NCBI GenBank assembly: GCA_005656395.1
Contig: SRSI01000068.1
Span: forward strand, 186,001-250,000
DNA from: Strongyloides papillosus
Lineage: Eukaryota > Nematoda > Chromadorea > Rhabditida > Strongyloididae
Direction of reading: 5' to 3'
DNA: 64,000 bases
A program made the translations under genes and the position numbers. A model generated the notes under the pieces. The model saw nothing but the letters and a program-made list of their open reading frames with translations. It had not been told where the DNA came from and ran no database searches. Each line of letters begins with the position of its first letter. Positions within the stretch are counted from its first letter, which is position 1. This document shows, piece after piece, positions 40,419 through 51,469 of this stretch.

Positions 40419-41108
40419 AAATTCTATTTTCAATAAAATTTTATCATTTTCATTAATAATTATAAGTTAAAAAATGAAGTTAATGAAATATAATTTAATA
40501 GAAGTGAAAAATATATTAAATATAAAATAATTAATATTCTTTCTTTATAATTTCCATTATTTACTATAAATTTATAATGTTAGAAAAATTATATAAAGTT
40601 GCTCAATCATGAAATGATTAATTAATTATTAAATATTGTTAAAATAAAATGTTTACATTGGATGAGATAGAAATTTCTGTTAATTCAATTTACTTTATAC
40701 CTCTTTAATAACAAAAGTAATAATAGACATTCTTTTCATTTTTTATTAAATTCAACAATAAAAATCCCTTTTAATGTATAAATAAGATATAATAATTATA
40801 ACATTCATGGATACCAGCTTTTTCCAGCTTCACAAATTTGTCTTTCATCTTTATCAATAAAGTATAATAATATTATAATAATTATGATTAATCATCTTCA
40901 CAATTTTAATAGACTTCTTATTGTCCTTAACTAGTTACATTGATTGTAGGTATCTATTGATAATAATTATAATTGACGGAACCTTGAAGAAATAGGAATA
41001 TTGTGTGATCACAACATCAAGAGGTACAATTTTATTTTTGATTATTTTTCCTTCCTAAAATAATAAAAATATTTTTATAAAAAGATAAAAATTATTAATA
41101 TTTTCAAG
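40419..41108. other. fln-2 3' flank and TSR gene promoter
   Basis: AATAAA at 40432-40437 is a good poly(A) signal for fln-2, close to its stop. The remainder shows no gene and should contain the promoter of the next + strand gene. Confidence 0.4.
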
Positions 41109-44100
41109 ATGAAGTATTATTATTACTATATCTTCCCAATATATATATTTTTATTGCAAAATTGTTTATATGGTATTAAGATTTGTGCTAGGAAAGGGCA
41201 AACATTCTCGAATGAGGTATTTTTCCAACGTGTTGAGACGGAGACAGCTGATAAATGTTTAGAAAGATGCTTAGATAATGTTGACATTTGTAGATCTTTA
41301 GTTTTTATAAAAAATATTCATACTGTATGTTGGTGGTTTTTATTTTATTTTAAATATATCACATTTTTAGGATACTGATTGGGGTATATGTCAATTGTAT
41401 ACAATTAACTCAGAAACGAAATCTGTAATATTTAAAAATGAAAATCCATTAGAAAGTTTTGCCATAACATATGAAATCGCTGAACATTGTAGTGAAAACA
41501 GTTATGAGATGAGCAATAAAGTTTTAAGAAAATTTATTGAAAGTCAACAAACTATCACAGAAAAATCATCATCTCCCAAAGATATTACATATGCACAAGT
41601 GCCTATTATACATATCTCAGATCAAAAAAGCTCAGAAATATCTCATATACCAAAGAATTTACCAGTAGTAAAGCCTATAGTACCTGTTCATGTATCACAT
41701 GCTCAAACAGGTCTTTTTGGTCTTCCACCTCTCCCATGTACAGGTAAATACATAACATGTTATTTATTTTTACTTTTTTTTATAAATTTAATTTGCTTAA
41801 GTAATTATATTTTTAAATGTATGCAAAAAAATTACAACTTTCTTTTAGGTATATTATGTTCAACTCCTCAAACACCAACCAAAAAAACACCATCACCAAT
41901 TGAGGCAATATTAGCAGCGCTAAATTTAACTACCACCACCACAACAACAACAACACAAAGAATTGAAATTAGAGATAATTTACCTGAAGGAACGAAAATA
42001 TACAGTAAAAGTGAACATTTTCAGGAGGAAGGTGAAAATATAATTAATGTTGATATGAAGAGGCCTTGTCAAGCTAAGAATGTCGGTGATCCATGTGGAC
42101 CAAAAAGTAAAGAGTATGTTACAATTAAAAAATTCAAGGAAATTGATGAGATTAAAAGATATGGTACATGGTCTGAATGGGAAAAAGTTTCTCCCTGTAG
42201 TGTAACGGCTGGTGAAGGTGTTATTTCATATAGAAGGCGATGTCTCTCATCAGATGAATGTCTTGGTGATGATAAAAAAGAAGAAGTGTGTAGAATAAAA
42301 AGTTATTGGTCCGATTGGGGTTCCTGGTCGACATGTTCTGTTAGCTGTGATGGAGGTATCAAATCAAGGACCAGAGAATGTTTAGGTGATGGTGATTGTA
42401 AAGGGCATGTCGATGAAGTATTAATGTGTAACATTCATAAATGTCCACAATATGAAGAATGGAGTCCATGGTCTGATTGTTCAATAACATGTGGTGGTAA
42501 TGGTGTTAGAATAAGAAATAGAAAATGCAAATATTTAGGTGCTTTTTCTGGAAAATGTGAAGGGCCGGCACAAGATCAAATTCCTTGTGCATCTGATCCA
42601 TGTCCAAGATTTTTAGAATGGCAAGAGTGGCAGGAGTGTTCTGTTTCATGTGGACAGGGGATTCAGAAACGGACTAGAATATGCTATCCAAAAGGTGTTG
42701 GTTGTACTGGAGGTGATCAAGAGGTAAAGTTTTGTCAAAAATCTGTTTGTCCATACTTTAGTGATTGGAGTGAATTTGGGGGGTGTAGTGTGACATGTGG
42801 TATTGGATACTGTGAAAGAAATAGAAAATGTATAACTGATGATCCTGTTGACCAAACTCCTGATATTATAAGAGACATTGATAGACCAAAAAGAGTTACT
42901 CAAAGATCTAGTAACAATGAAAGAAACAACTCATTAGATGTAAAAGAATTAAATAAAGAAGTCATAGAAGTTAATCAATCTCGCCTAAAACGTGCACCCA
43001 TTCAAATTAAAAATGATTCATCTGTGTTTTCTGGGTGTATCGGTTCATTAGTTGAAAGAAAACTATGTGACGCTGGACCATGTTGTTTCGTTGGCACTTG
43101 GACAGAGTGGACTTCATGTCATATGACAAACAATAAATGTGTCAAAAAACGTAATCGTGCCTGTAAACCTGATACAAGTTACCAATCACAACAAATATCA
43201 CAATCATCCTCTCATAGTTTGGATGATGGAAATAAAGTTCTTATGAAAAGTATGCTTACCCCAATTAGACCTATAAATGATAAACGTCGCCAAAATAGGC
43301 AGGTAATTAATTGGGATAACTATCATTGCGAATGTAGTGAAGAGTTAATTGAAGAGAGGGAATGTGATGAAGATTTATGTAGACATACAGTCGGTAGTAT
43401 TGAAATATCAGAATCACCTAAAAGGCGTGGCAGACCAATGTTTGTATCTGAAGTATATTCAACGCCATCCACAGTTACCGAGGCTGACTGTGAATGGACA
43501 TCATGGAGTGAATTTAGTGCATGTACAACAACTGGAAGTTGCCAAAATGGAGCACAAGCTCGTACAAGGACATGTCAACCTACTAAAGGATTCATACATT
43601 CAACTGTTTGTAATTGTCCTGGAAGTAATGTAGATGCAAAATCATGTATACCAAGTAATTGTGTTAGTGAAAGCGATAGAATATCAAATGTAAAACAGTC
43701 AATTGTTAGAGGACACCTAGATAGTGCCATTTATGATTATGAACAAGAGATAAATGGAAATACGAAAACTGCAATAAAAATAACATCTAAATCAGGGGAA
43801 GTGAATGATGATAAACATTTAGCACAAATTTCTTTTGATTGTAGTTGGTCATCCTGGGAGTCATGGAATATATGTATCAGTCCAGGTATACAAACAAGAA
43901 GTAGGAAATGTCCAAAAAATTGTCAATGTCAAGGTATTGAGAAGGAGAATCAAAAATGTCAGATAAGTGAAGATGCATCACAGTTATATGAAACCTATAA
44001 AACACCACGATCAGTTTTGGAGGTACAACCTTCAAAATATACTGGACCAACTGGTAGTGGTGAAAATATTCCTGGTTATGATAATCTTAGTGAAAATGTT

Positions 44101-44304
44101 GATTTAATTGTATATGCTAGAGATCAAAAAGTAGATAAAAAATGTGATTTCTCTCCATGGTCTGAGTGGTCAGATTGTTCCAACATCCAAAGTGAGGGGG
44201 AGAGAGTTAGGATGAGAATATGTGGTTGCAAAAATTGTGGAATAGGTAAAAGTGTGGAGTCAGAAATTTGTAACGGATCATTAGAAAGACAAAATCACTC
44301 ATAA
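41109..44304 (+). CDS. Secreted PAN/apple plus thrombospondin type 1 repeat protein
   Basis: Exons are 41109-41324, 41371-41743 and 41849-44304 (introns 46 and 105 bases), giving about 1014 residues. A signal peptide (IFPIYIFLLQNCLYG) is followed by a PAN/apple-like module split by intron 1 (CARKGQTF...CLERCLDNVDICRSL...WGICQLY). A low-complexity linker with a Thr run follows, then about eight TSP1 modules, recognisable by WSEW/WSDWGSWSTCSVSCDGG, WSPWSDCSITCGG, WQEWQECSVSCGQG, FSDWSEFGGCSVTCG, TWTEWTSCH, WTSWSEFSACT, WSSWESWNIC and FSPWSEWSDCS. The WxxW spacing suits C-mannosylation. Linkers contain dibasic furin-like sites (RPKR, SRLKRAP), so processing is possible. There is no C-terminal membrane segment. 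It is probably an extracellular matrix or guidance protein; no specific ortholog is assigned. Intron 2 is a multiple of three with no stop. Confidence 0.87.
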
Positions 44305-44337
44305 TAATTTAACTGTATTAATATAAATGTGCTTTAC

Positions 44338-44604
44338 TTACTTTTTCATTTTTTTTCCATAAAAAACTTCTTGTTTGTCTAATTGAGATTCCAATAAAGA
44401 TATATAAGTTTCATGGAATACTTTATTTACTCCATAATTATTATCCGTAGATGAATTTTTAACTTTATTCAAAAGTTTATTATTCTGTTTACTTTCTTCT
44501 TTTTTATTTTTTTCTAAATACATTTCCTTGACCACCTTCACGAAAGCTAATGAATTATTCCGTGATTCTTTACTTGCAAGTTTGGCTTCATATAAAAAGT
44601 TCAT
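44338..44604 (-). CDS. Small hypothetical protein, Lys-rich
   Basis: An 88-residue frame starts at a good ATG and ends 34 bases from the convergent TSR gene's stop. It is hydrophilic, helical and Lys/Asn-rich (KVVKEMYLEKNKKEESKQ). Its composition looks more coding-like than neighbouring random frames. No family is recognised. The last codons overlap a consensus donor (GTAAGT), so the ORF could also be an internal exon, but a partner exon would lie antisense inside the TSR gene. It may be spurious. Confidence 0.35.
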   Translation of the reverse strand: MNFLYEAKLASKESRNNSLAFVKVVKEMYLEKNKKEESKQNNKLLNKVKNSSTDNNYGVNKVFHETYISLLESQLDKQEVFYGKKMKK

Positions 44605-45758
44605 TTTTAAACTTAAAAGTTGAATATTAGTATCACAAGTGATAATTTATATAGTAGTATAATAATATCTTTTCTATCTATTAAAAACAAAATAACTATT
44701 AGTATAAAATATATGTTTACTTTAAAAACAATTTTACAATGAGTATAAAATTTCGACTAACATAAAAATTTACACCCCAATTTTATATCTATATAAAAAC
44801 CACTTTTAAAACTACTTATTCTAATAATCTTCAAAAAAAAGATTCCTAAAATAGTGTTGATACCAAGTTAAGATGACGAAACTCTGTAAACTTACTTAAA
44901 ATGTAAATTAGAAATTCAGATTTTAGTGACTCAAAGATTAATATTTCCACTACAACATGTATTACTTTAACAATGTAATGATATTTAAATATTAGTGTTT
45001 TTAAATATTTTTGGAACGAATATTTAGAATATAAAGAAAAAATAATATATTACGTATTTTGAGAATAAACGCAAAAATAAATGAAAGCACATTTAAATAA
45101 AAAATTCTTGAAATATTGAATAATTAACTTTTGATAAAATTAAGATTATTTACTACTTTTTTTTGGTATCATTTTAATCTAAGGAATAATATTATCATAA
45201 ACTATAAATCCGTAGGGAAAAAGGAAGTAGTAGTGTATCATTAAAAATACACATTTAATTTAGCCTAATTCTGAAATCTGATTAATCTCTTGTGTACTCT
45301 GGTTAATTGAAAATATTAGTAAAATAACTGCATTCATGGAATTGATACTAAAAAATAGACTAGATAAAATTAACATAATTTATAAATGTAGTTCTTATCA
45401 TCTTATCAAACACTCGACTGCAATTTTCCAAAATAAAAACATATATATATATATTCTAGTGATTTCAAGATATTTTTTACAACTGTAACATTGTTTCATT
45501 GATAGTTTAAGGGACACTTGATTTTTTGAAATTTAACATTTTATTAAATGTAAAAAAATTGTTCTATCTAACATAAAACTAAATAAATCAATTACAATTT
45601 TAGTTAAAAATTTTATTAATTAAAAAAATGTTAACATTCTATAAAATACGTGATAGAACATTGAATAAATTTTAAGATATTGCATTATACATTAACTATA
45701 CTATGTTACATTATTTATTTACAAAACTTAAAGAAAAAACAAAAAAAAACAATAATTG
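44605..45758. other. Intergenic, CPSF30 3' flank
   Basis: TTTATT at 45714-45719 (AATAAA on the minus strand, 40 bases after the CPSF30 stop) is the likely poly(A) signal. No other gene is seen. Confidence 0.4.
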
Positions 45759-46730
45759 CTAGTTACCCTCATTATTACGAGAGTGAGATAAAAATGCTAG
45801 TGATCCTTTTCCACAACGATTAGCATAATGCCCTTTTTCACCGCACTTGAAGCAAGTAACTTCTGATAGACTTCGTTTGTCAAAATTATGATTATGACTC
45901 TGAAATGTACGCCCAAGCTGAGGACCTGTAGATGCAGTGGAATTGTTTGTTGCTGTTGAAGAGATACTTGTATTCAAATTTACAGGTACACCCTTTAATG
46001 AATTTCCCTGTTGATTATTCAGCAATGGGCAATAAGTAGCTTTATGGCCTTTTCCTTGACAATTATGACAAGTAATACTTTGAGGATTATAGTTTGGTTG
46101 GAATAATTTAGGTTTTGGATCTGATGAAGGTATAGCAAAACTGGGATGTGCATCTTTGCATTCTTTACCCTGTGCACAAAATCCAGCTAAAAAATATGGG
46201 CACATAACTCTCCTCCGATGTCTGTGTTTACAAAAAGGTCCATGCCTACAAAAACCTCTATCATACCACGGACAATCTTTTATTTTAGAATCTGGATCAA
46301 TATGTCTAAAAGGGCATTCTTTATTACTACATGCTTTGAATTTTGAATAAAAAAAACATTCCGGCATTTTTTCCAAATCAATTTCATGTAAAAATTCACA
46401 TTGATCACCTTTTTTGCAGAGACCTCTTAACCAATGCTTGCAGACAACAGATTTATTCATGTTAATATGGCGTAATGGGCATTGAGCTCCTAAATCACAT
46501 TCTCCACGGTTAAATTTTTCACAGGCGCCCCTTCCTGTTTTATCCATATGTGGAAATACTACCTAAAAAAACTTTTTTATTTGTTAAAATTTTTAAAAAC
46601 ATACTTTAGACAAGCCATCTTGATCTTTAAGAAGTCTTTCAACATCAGTCAACCAATGATATCCACATAAATCATCTTCAAAACCTATAGGATCAAAATC
46701 TGTTGCAGGAACATGTATTAGATTAACCAT
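45759..46730 (-). CDS. cpsf-4: CPSF30, zinc-finger subunit of the cleavage and polyadenylation factor
   Basis: Exons are 46730-46605 (42 codons) and 46562-45759, separated by a 42-base intron (GTATGT...TTTTAG), giving 309 residues. CPSF30 is the subunit of the mRNA 3'-processing complex that binds AAUAAA with WDR33. Five CCCH fingers are visible: CEKFNRGECDLGAQCPLRH, CKHWLRGLCKKGDQCEFLH, CFFYSKFKACSNKECPFRH, CPWYDRGFCRHGPFCKHRH and CPYFLAGFCAQGKECKDAH. Two CCHC knuckles follow (CHNCQGKGHKATYC and CFKCGEKGHYANRC), as in Drosophila Clipper; vertebrate CPSF4 keeps only the last. The ending GSLAFLS matches the conserved C-terminus. Fingers 2-4 are nearly invariant against metazoan proteins. Confidence 0.96.
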
Positions 46731-46859
46731 TAGTCTGTTATCATTTATTTTTCAATGGCATACAAAATAAAAGCAACTTACATTTTGGTAATCTATTACT
46801 TCTGACGTATCTTGAAAAGAATATTAATAACGTTTAAGGGAAAAAGTAGAAAAAGTGTT

Positions 46860-46947
46860 TCCAACCAACCGGATTCGAACCAGTGACCTAAGGATAACTA
46901 TTATTATAATCTACAGTCCTCCGCTCTACCAACTGAGCTATGGTTGG
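46860..46947 (-). tRNA. tRNA-Tyr (GUA) with a 15-base intron
   Basis: The minus strand folds as a full cloverleaf. The 7-bp acceptor stem is CCAACCA/TGGTTGG with discriminator A (46860). The D arm is AGCTCAGTTGGTAGAGC, the anticodon loop CTGTAGA (anticodon GTA), and the T arm holds GGTTCGAATCC. A 15-base insert at 46896-46910, directly after position 37, is the canonical tRNA intron site, and removing it restores the anticodon stem GAGGA/TCCTT. Eukaryotic tRNA-Tyr genes usually carry introns. A and B box promoters are internal. The mature sequence is very close to nematode tRNA-Tyr. Confidence 0.96.
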
Positions 46948-48740
46948 GATGTGGGTGGAGTCTGTGGGTAGATTAAGTTTTTACTTGATTAAATGACTGT
47001 TATCATCGTTAGAAATGATATTAAAGTCTCTATAATGATATAAAAAAATCTAAAAAGTTTCGTATATAAATAAAAGCTAATTTAACAAAGTTGAACGATC
47101 AAATATTATTTTTTGAAACACCAAAGTTTAAATACCAGATTGTGTGTCATCGACTATTTAATACCGGTTTTATAAGGACATTATTAAAAGTGCAATATTC
47201 GAAAATTTATAAGGATAAAATTAGTATATTAGAATGAAGTATAAGTAGGAGATAATTTTTTAAAAGTTAGAACAGAAAGTATTTTAATAAATACCTTCTT
47301 GAATATTCTAATAATTAATTGTCTACTATTGTATTATTATTATCAAATAAAAGATTTCAATATTATTGTTAGTACTATGCTAAAATTTATAAAATCTGAT
47401 ACATCCATAGGTGTCATAACGATTTAAATAATTTACAATATCAAAAATAAATACAGGAAATGAAATTGATTTATAAAATACAATGTCAAAATAACTGATG
47501 TTTAATTCATATAAGTCATACAAATTATGGAAATGAGTTTTTATCATTAGAAAACATTTTCAATTGCTATTTACAATTTAACTAAAAGTTTTTACAAATT
47601 ATTTTCTTTAAATCGAAAAAAGTGAATAATTTATATATTTTTTGTTTCAAATAAAGTCATCTTTTTGGAGTTTTGTTATAATCTAGTTATCAATTCTTTA
47701 TATTGTTGTCGTAATCTTAATTTAAAATTTATTTGAACAATAATAGCATTAAATTACATACAAAAATGGTTTAAATTATCAATATTTTATCTAATTTTTC
47801 TAAAACAAAAAAAAATTTATCTTCGGTATGACTTACGTAAAACTTAAACTAATACTAATAAATAAATGGTTAAAAATATGAGTTTTTCTAACTTAACAGA
47901 AATATCACATTAAAAGATTTGTGGCCAAAATTGTCCAAGCAATTTTCTATAAACCTTATTATGCATGATTTTGTTACTTCATTAACCATTTTCAAATTAA
48001 TTGAATGAAAATGATCTATAAATAATTTGAAAGGTAGGCTTTGTATAGTTTGAAAACCTAATAATGTAAAAAATGATGAAATTTGGACAAGTTATAGACT
48101 AAACAACTATAGATTTCTTTCAAGGAAACACGAACGACAGAAAAATTATAACCCAACGAATTGCTACCGAAATCAAATGACATTAACGTTAACAGATAAA
48201 TTTCAAATATCTTAAAAAATAAGATTATTACAAAGTCTATTTGTTCAAAATAAACTATGGAATATTACGTAAATGCCATTTTTCAAACTTATTTCATTTT
48301 TTCAAAAAAATCAATTCCATTATATTGATAGCTTCTCGAAATATTAATGATATAATAATGGGTTTACTAAAGAAATTGGAACTTCATCACTAATCACAAC
48401 AAAATCTATTGGTTTCTATATAGAAAAGTTACAGAACATTAAATAAAAAAAATATCTAAATTTAGAAACCCAAAAATCCACATCAATCTAAAATATTCAA
48501 TGTACTCTATAAATTCTTGATGGTGAAGAAGTCCTCAAAAAAGAATTTGATAACATTTTTCTAGATCATGTCTGAGTTGAGTTACTAAATTAAATGTGTT
48601 CAGCATTACTTTTGAGACACCCTGTATAGATAAAAATTTCATATAATTGATATATATTTTAAGAAATAATATGCAAATAAAGGTCGAATAAAATATATAA
48701 ATATGATAGAAATTTTTAATTTTTATAAATAATTTTTAAT
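46948..48740. other. Upstream flank of the tandem surface-protein array
   Basis: No gene is seen. From about 47880 to 48650 the sequence resembles the spacers at 54100-54640 and 57420-57960 by eye: matching order of motifs such as a TTGAAAGGTA block, CCTAATAATGTAAAA and GACAAGTTATA. It is thus the left flank of the first repeat unit. A segment at about 48610-48630 reads GAGACACCCTGTATA. Confidence 0.5.
48651..48705 (+). promoter_or_regulatory. Diverged copy of the array promoter block (copy 1)
   Basis: It keeps ATATGCAAATAAAGGTCG and an A/T box of the block seen before copies 2-4, but the CGCATAATATATTATATAC core has changed to CGAATAAAATATATAAATA. It lies about 40-90 bases before the copy 1 ATG. 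Confidence 0.5.
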
Positions 48741-50716
48741 ATGGCAATTCTGTTTTATCTGTACTTGGTATCTATTATGTATACATATACATTGGCTTTG
48801 ATGCGTATAATAGAAGGCCCAGAAAAAACTTAGCACGATCCCGAGCACTATCAATTGGAATATTATCTTGGTTCAAAATCTCAGTTTCTTTTTTCAGGAA
48901 TTTTGACAGGTGAAAAAAAAAGAAAAAGTGGTGACTATATTCTTACAATAGGACGACGGTATTATGCAGAAACATTTCTTTATAAATTATCTTTAAAAAG
49001 TGATTTTTTAACTGCTAAAAACTATAACAGTGAATTATCACTATTAATAAAGATCATAACAAACAACAAGTATATTAAACTTGATAATTTAAATGATTTT
49101 ACTATTAACTTACAAAATAATTGTGATGGAATTCTGCATAATAAAACCACCGTTCTCCTTTGCAATATACAATTTTGTAATATTGGATTTTTTCGAGCCT
49201 GCGAAAATAAATATCTTATTCCATCTCATCTTCATCGTGCTTATTTTAACATTGAATTTATCAAATCAGATAAATATGAAAATTTTATTTTGAAACTCAT
49301 TCCAAAAAATGATGATAATTGGAATATGTTCAGTGTCGTTTTTTGTCCTACTGAAAATTGGGTTAAAGAAGCTGTTGAAGTTACCTATACACCAGATAAC
49401 AATAATAACATAGGTACCGTAAAAATGAACAGTAATTATGGGAATCAATTTCTTAAATTAGTTTATTGTCATAGTAACAAAACATTTATAAAGTGTGGAA
49501 AACTAGATCAAAGGTATATGCCTTCACTCGATGTAGGCTACGATTGTTTCGAATATGAAGAAACAGTGATTTATGAGATTCATAACAAAAACAAGAAACA
49601 GAATATATGGCTATAATGTCCGATCAAACATTAATGTGTCATGGAAAAAATTTATTTGAAGAGAATCATAAAACAATTAGTGTTTTTTCACCTGAAAATG
49701 ATTATTCAAAGACTGATACACTTCAAGTAACCATTGTTAATGAAAAACCGAATCTTTATCCAGGGCAAAGATTACAAATAGTAACTTTATTAGATATTCA
49801 AAATAGTTATCCTAAAGCAGGAAAATATCTCGGATATGTAATTAACTATGAACCTAAATGTAGAGTACCATATTTAAAAGTGAAATTATATTTAAAAATC
49901 AGTGAAACTATTCAAAATTTTGAAAATAAAGCCGATGACACATTCGGGAAAATAAATATTTATGTAGTTGACAGAAGAGGAATAAATAATGTTTCTGTTG
50001 GTTGTCATGTAGTTTTCGAAGGAAAGAAACATCCAGCATTTAACGATTTCTACGAAAATTGCTGTCAACCATCTTTATTAATGCGTGATGAAAAGACAAA
50101 TAATCTTAAAGAAGTTTTAAATATCCAATCATTGGAACCAAATAAAAAATATATATGTGCTTTGAAAGTGAAAAATGCTATTCTAACAAATGAGAAACAA
50201 AAATTTATACACGACACTGAGTTCACAATTCATTTTACTGATCCAAGTTATGCTAAATGGATTATTCTCGGAGTTTCTTTTTCTATAATACTTGTCTTAA
50301 TAGTTGGCCTTATAATTTTAAAAAAATCACAATTAAGGAAAAAGGAACCTAACAACAGCTTATCTACAGATACATCACAATCGACATCTACTACATCAAC
50401 TATAATCTCAAGAGTTTCCAATGTTCCTATTATACAGAAAAAAGGTGCTGTTAAAAAATGTACAAATACGCCAAAAACGATGGTTACTCAGAATTCAAGC
50501 ACAAATAATAAAGGGATCAATTTTGGGCAAAAGGTAGTTGGTAACAATTCAAATTTAATAAACCAAACAAAAAACGCACCAAAAAAGATAGCTACCAAGA
50601 ATTCGAATAATAATTTAATAAACCAAACAAAAAATACTCCAAAAAAGGTAGTTGCCAAGATTATAAATCAGAATAAGATTAGTAATGTAGGAGATAGCGT
50701 ATTTAAATTAAAATAA
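48741..50716 (+). pseudogene. Array copy 1: type I membrane protein gene with a nonsense codon and a frameshift
   Basis: Aligned by eye to copies 2 and 3. The ATG at 48741 opens a signal-peptide-like stretch (MAILFYLYLVSIMYTYTLAL), but TAG at 48831-48833 ends it after 30 codons. The same frame then continues (QLEYYLGS...) to TAA at 49614-49616, just after IHNKNKK. The homologous sequence resumes in another frame from about 49607 (TLMCHGK...) to the stop at 50716. The distal part keeps the CHVV and KHPAFNDFYE motifs, a membrane helix (WIILGVSFSIILVLIVGLII) and a tail with two NLINQTKN..PKK repeats, ending DSVFKLK. The rest of the frame is well preserved, so the decay is recent, or the two lesions are assembly errors or unrecognised introns. 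Copies 2 and 3 have no introns. Confidence 0.7.
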
Positions 50717-51379
50717 ATCGAAGTAGACTAGTAAATATTGTAATATCCGTGAACTATTGTATTCATACATTTTACTAGACTATAATAAATAAATATAATA
50801 ATTTTCATCATGTTTAAAATAATTAATCATCACATTTTAAATTGACAAAATTCAGAACAGTATAGTAATACACAATTCAAAAATTGAGTGAATACTCTAA
50901 AAGAAATACTAAATATGTATTTTGAATAAAGGATTAAATATTATTTTCTAAATAAAAAAGTATTTTAAAATTATCAATGAAAAGAAGAAATAAAAAAATA
51001 AATTTCATTTCCTGTATAGCTTACGTCAGACTTAATTAATACTAACAAATTTTAATGCTTTTTCTATAATAATATATAAATTTAGATTACTTATAATATT
51101 ATTGAAATAGAATAATAATGATTTTACAATTATTTAAACTACTTTTTAAACAAAAAACATTTTCAACCGAGTGGGTTGAAAGGTTAGGTGAAACTAGACT
51201 TTGTCAAATTTACTTATTAAAATGTTTTTTTAAATAATCAACAAAATATAGTATAATAATAGTGGAATTCTAACATAAGTATTCAATAATATCTAATTAA
51301 TTAAAAATTGTGTTCGAAAATTTTAACTTTATATTTAATATTCTCTACAAAAACCCATTTTTCTATTTTGAGCAAAAAT
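50717..51379. other. Spacer between array copies 1 and 2
   Basis: AATAAA near 50784 serves copy 1. From about 51165 to 51300 the sequence matches the spacer before copy 4 (58118-58255) closely (for example AAATTTACTTATTAAAATG and AGTATTCAA-T-ATATCTAATT), showing that spacers were duplicated with the genes. Confidence 0.6.
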
Positions 51380-51432
51380 ATGCATTTTAAGAAGTAATAT
51401 GCAAAAAAACGTCGCATAATATATTATATACA
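51380..51432 (+). promoter_or_regulatory. Conserved array promoter block (copy 2)
   Basis: The order ATGCATTTTA, then AATATGCAAA, then CGCATAATATATTATATAC is shared with copies 3 and 4 at nearly the same distance (about 90 to 40 bases) from the ATG. It combines an ATGCAAAT-like octamer with a TATA-like A/T box. Conservation exceeds that of the flanking spacer, so it is probably the core promoter. Confidence 0.65.
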
Positions 51433-51469
51433 AGATAAAAATTTTACATTTTCCGTGTTATTTTTTAAT

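Noticed and set aside
48610..48632. GAGACACCCTGTATA, resembling ends of some mariner-type elements
   Set aside because: No matching inverted copy was found nearby and no transposase frame is present.
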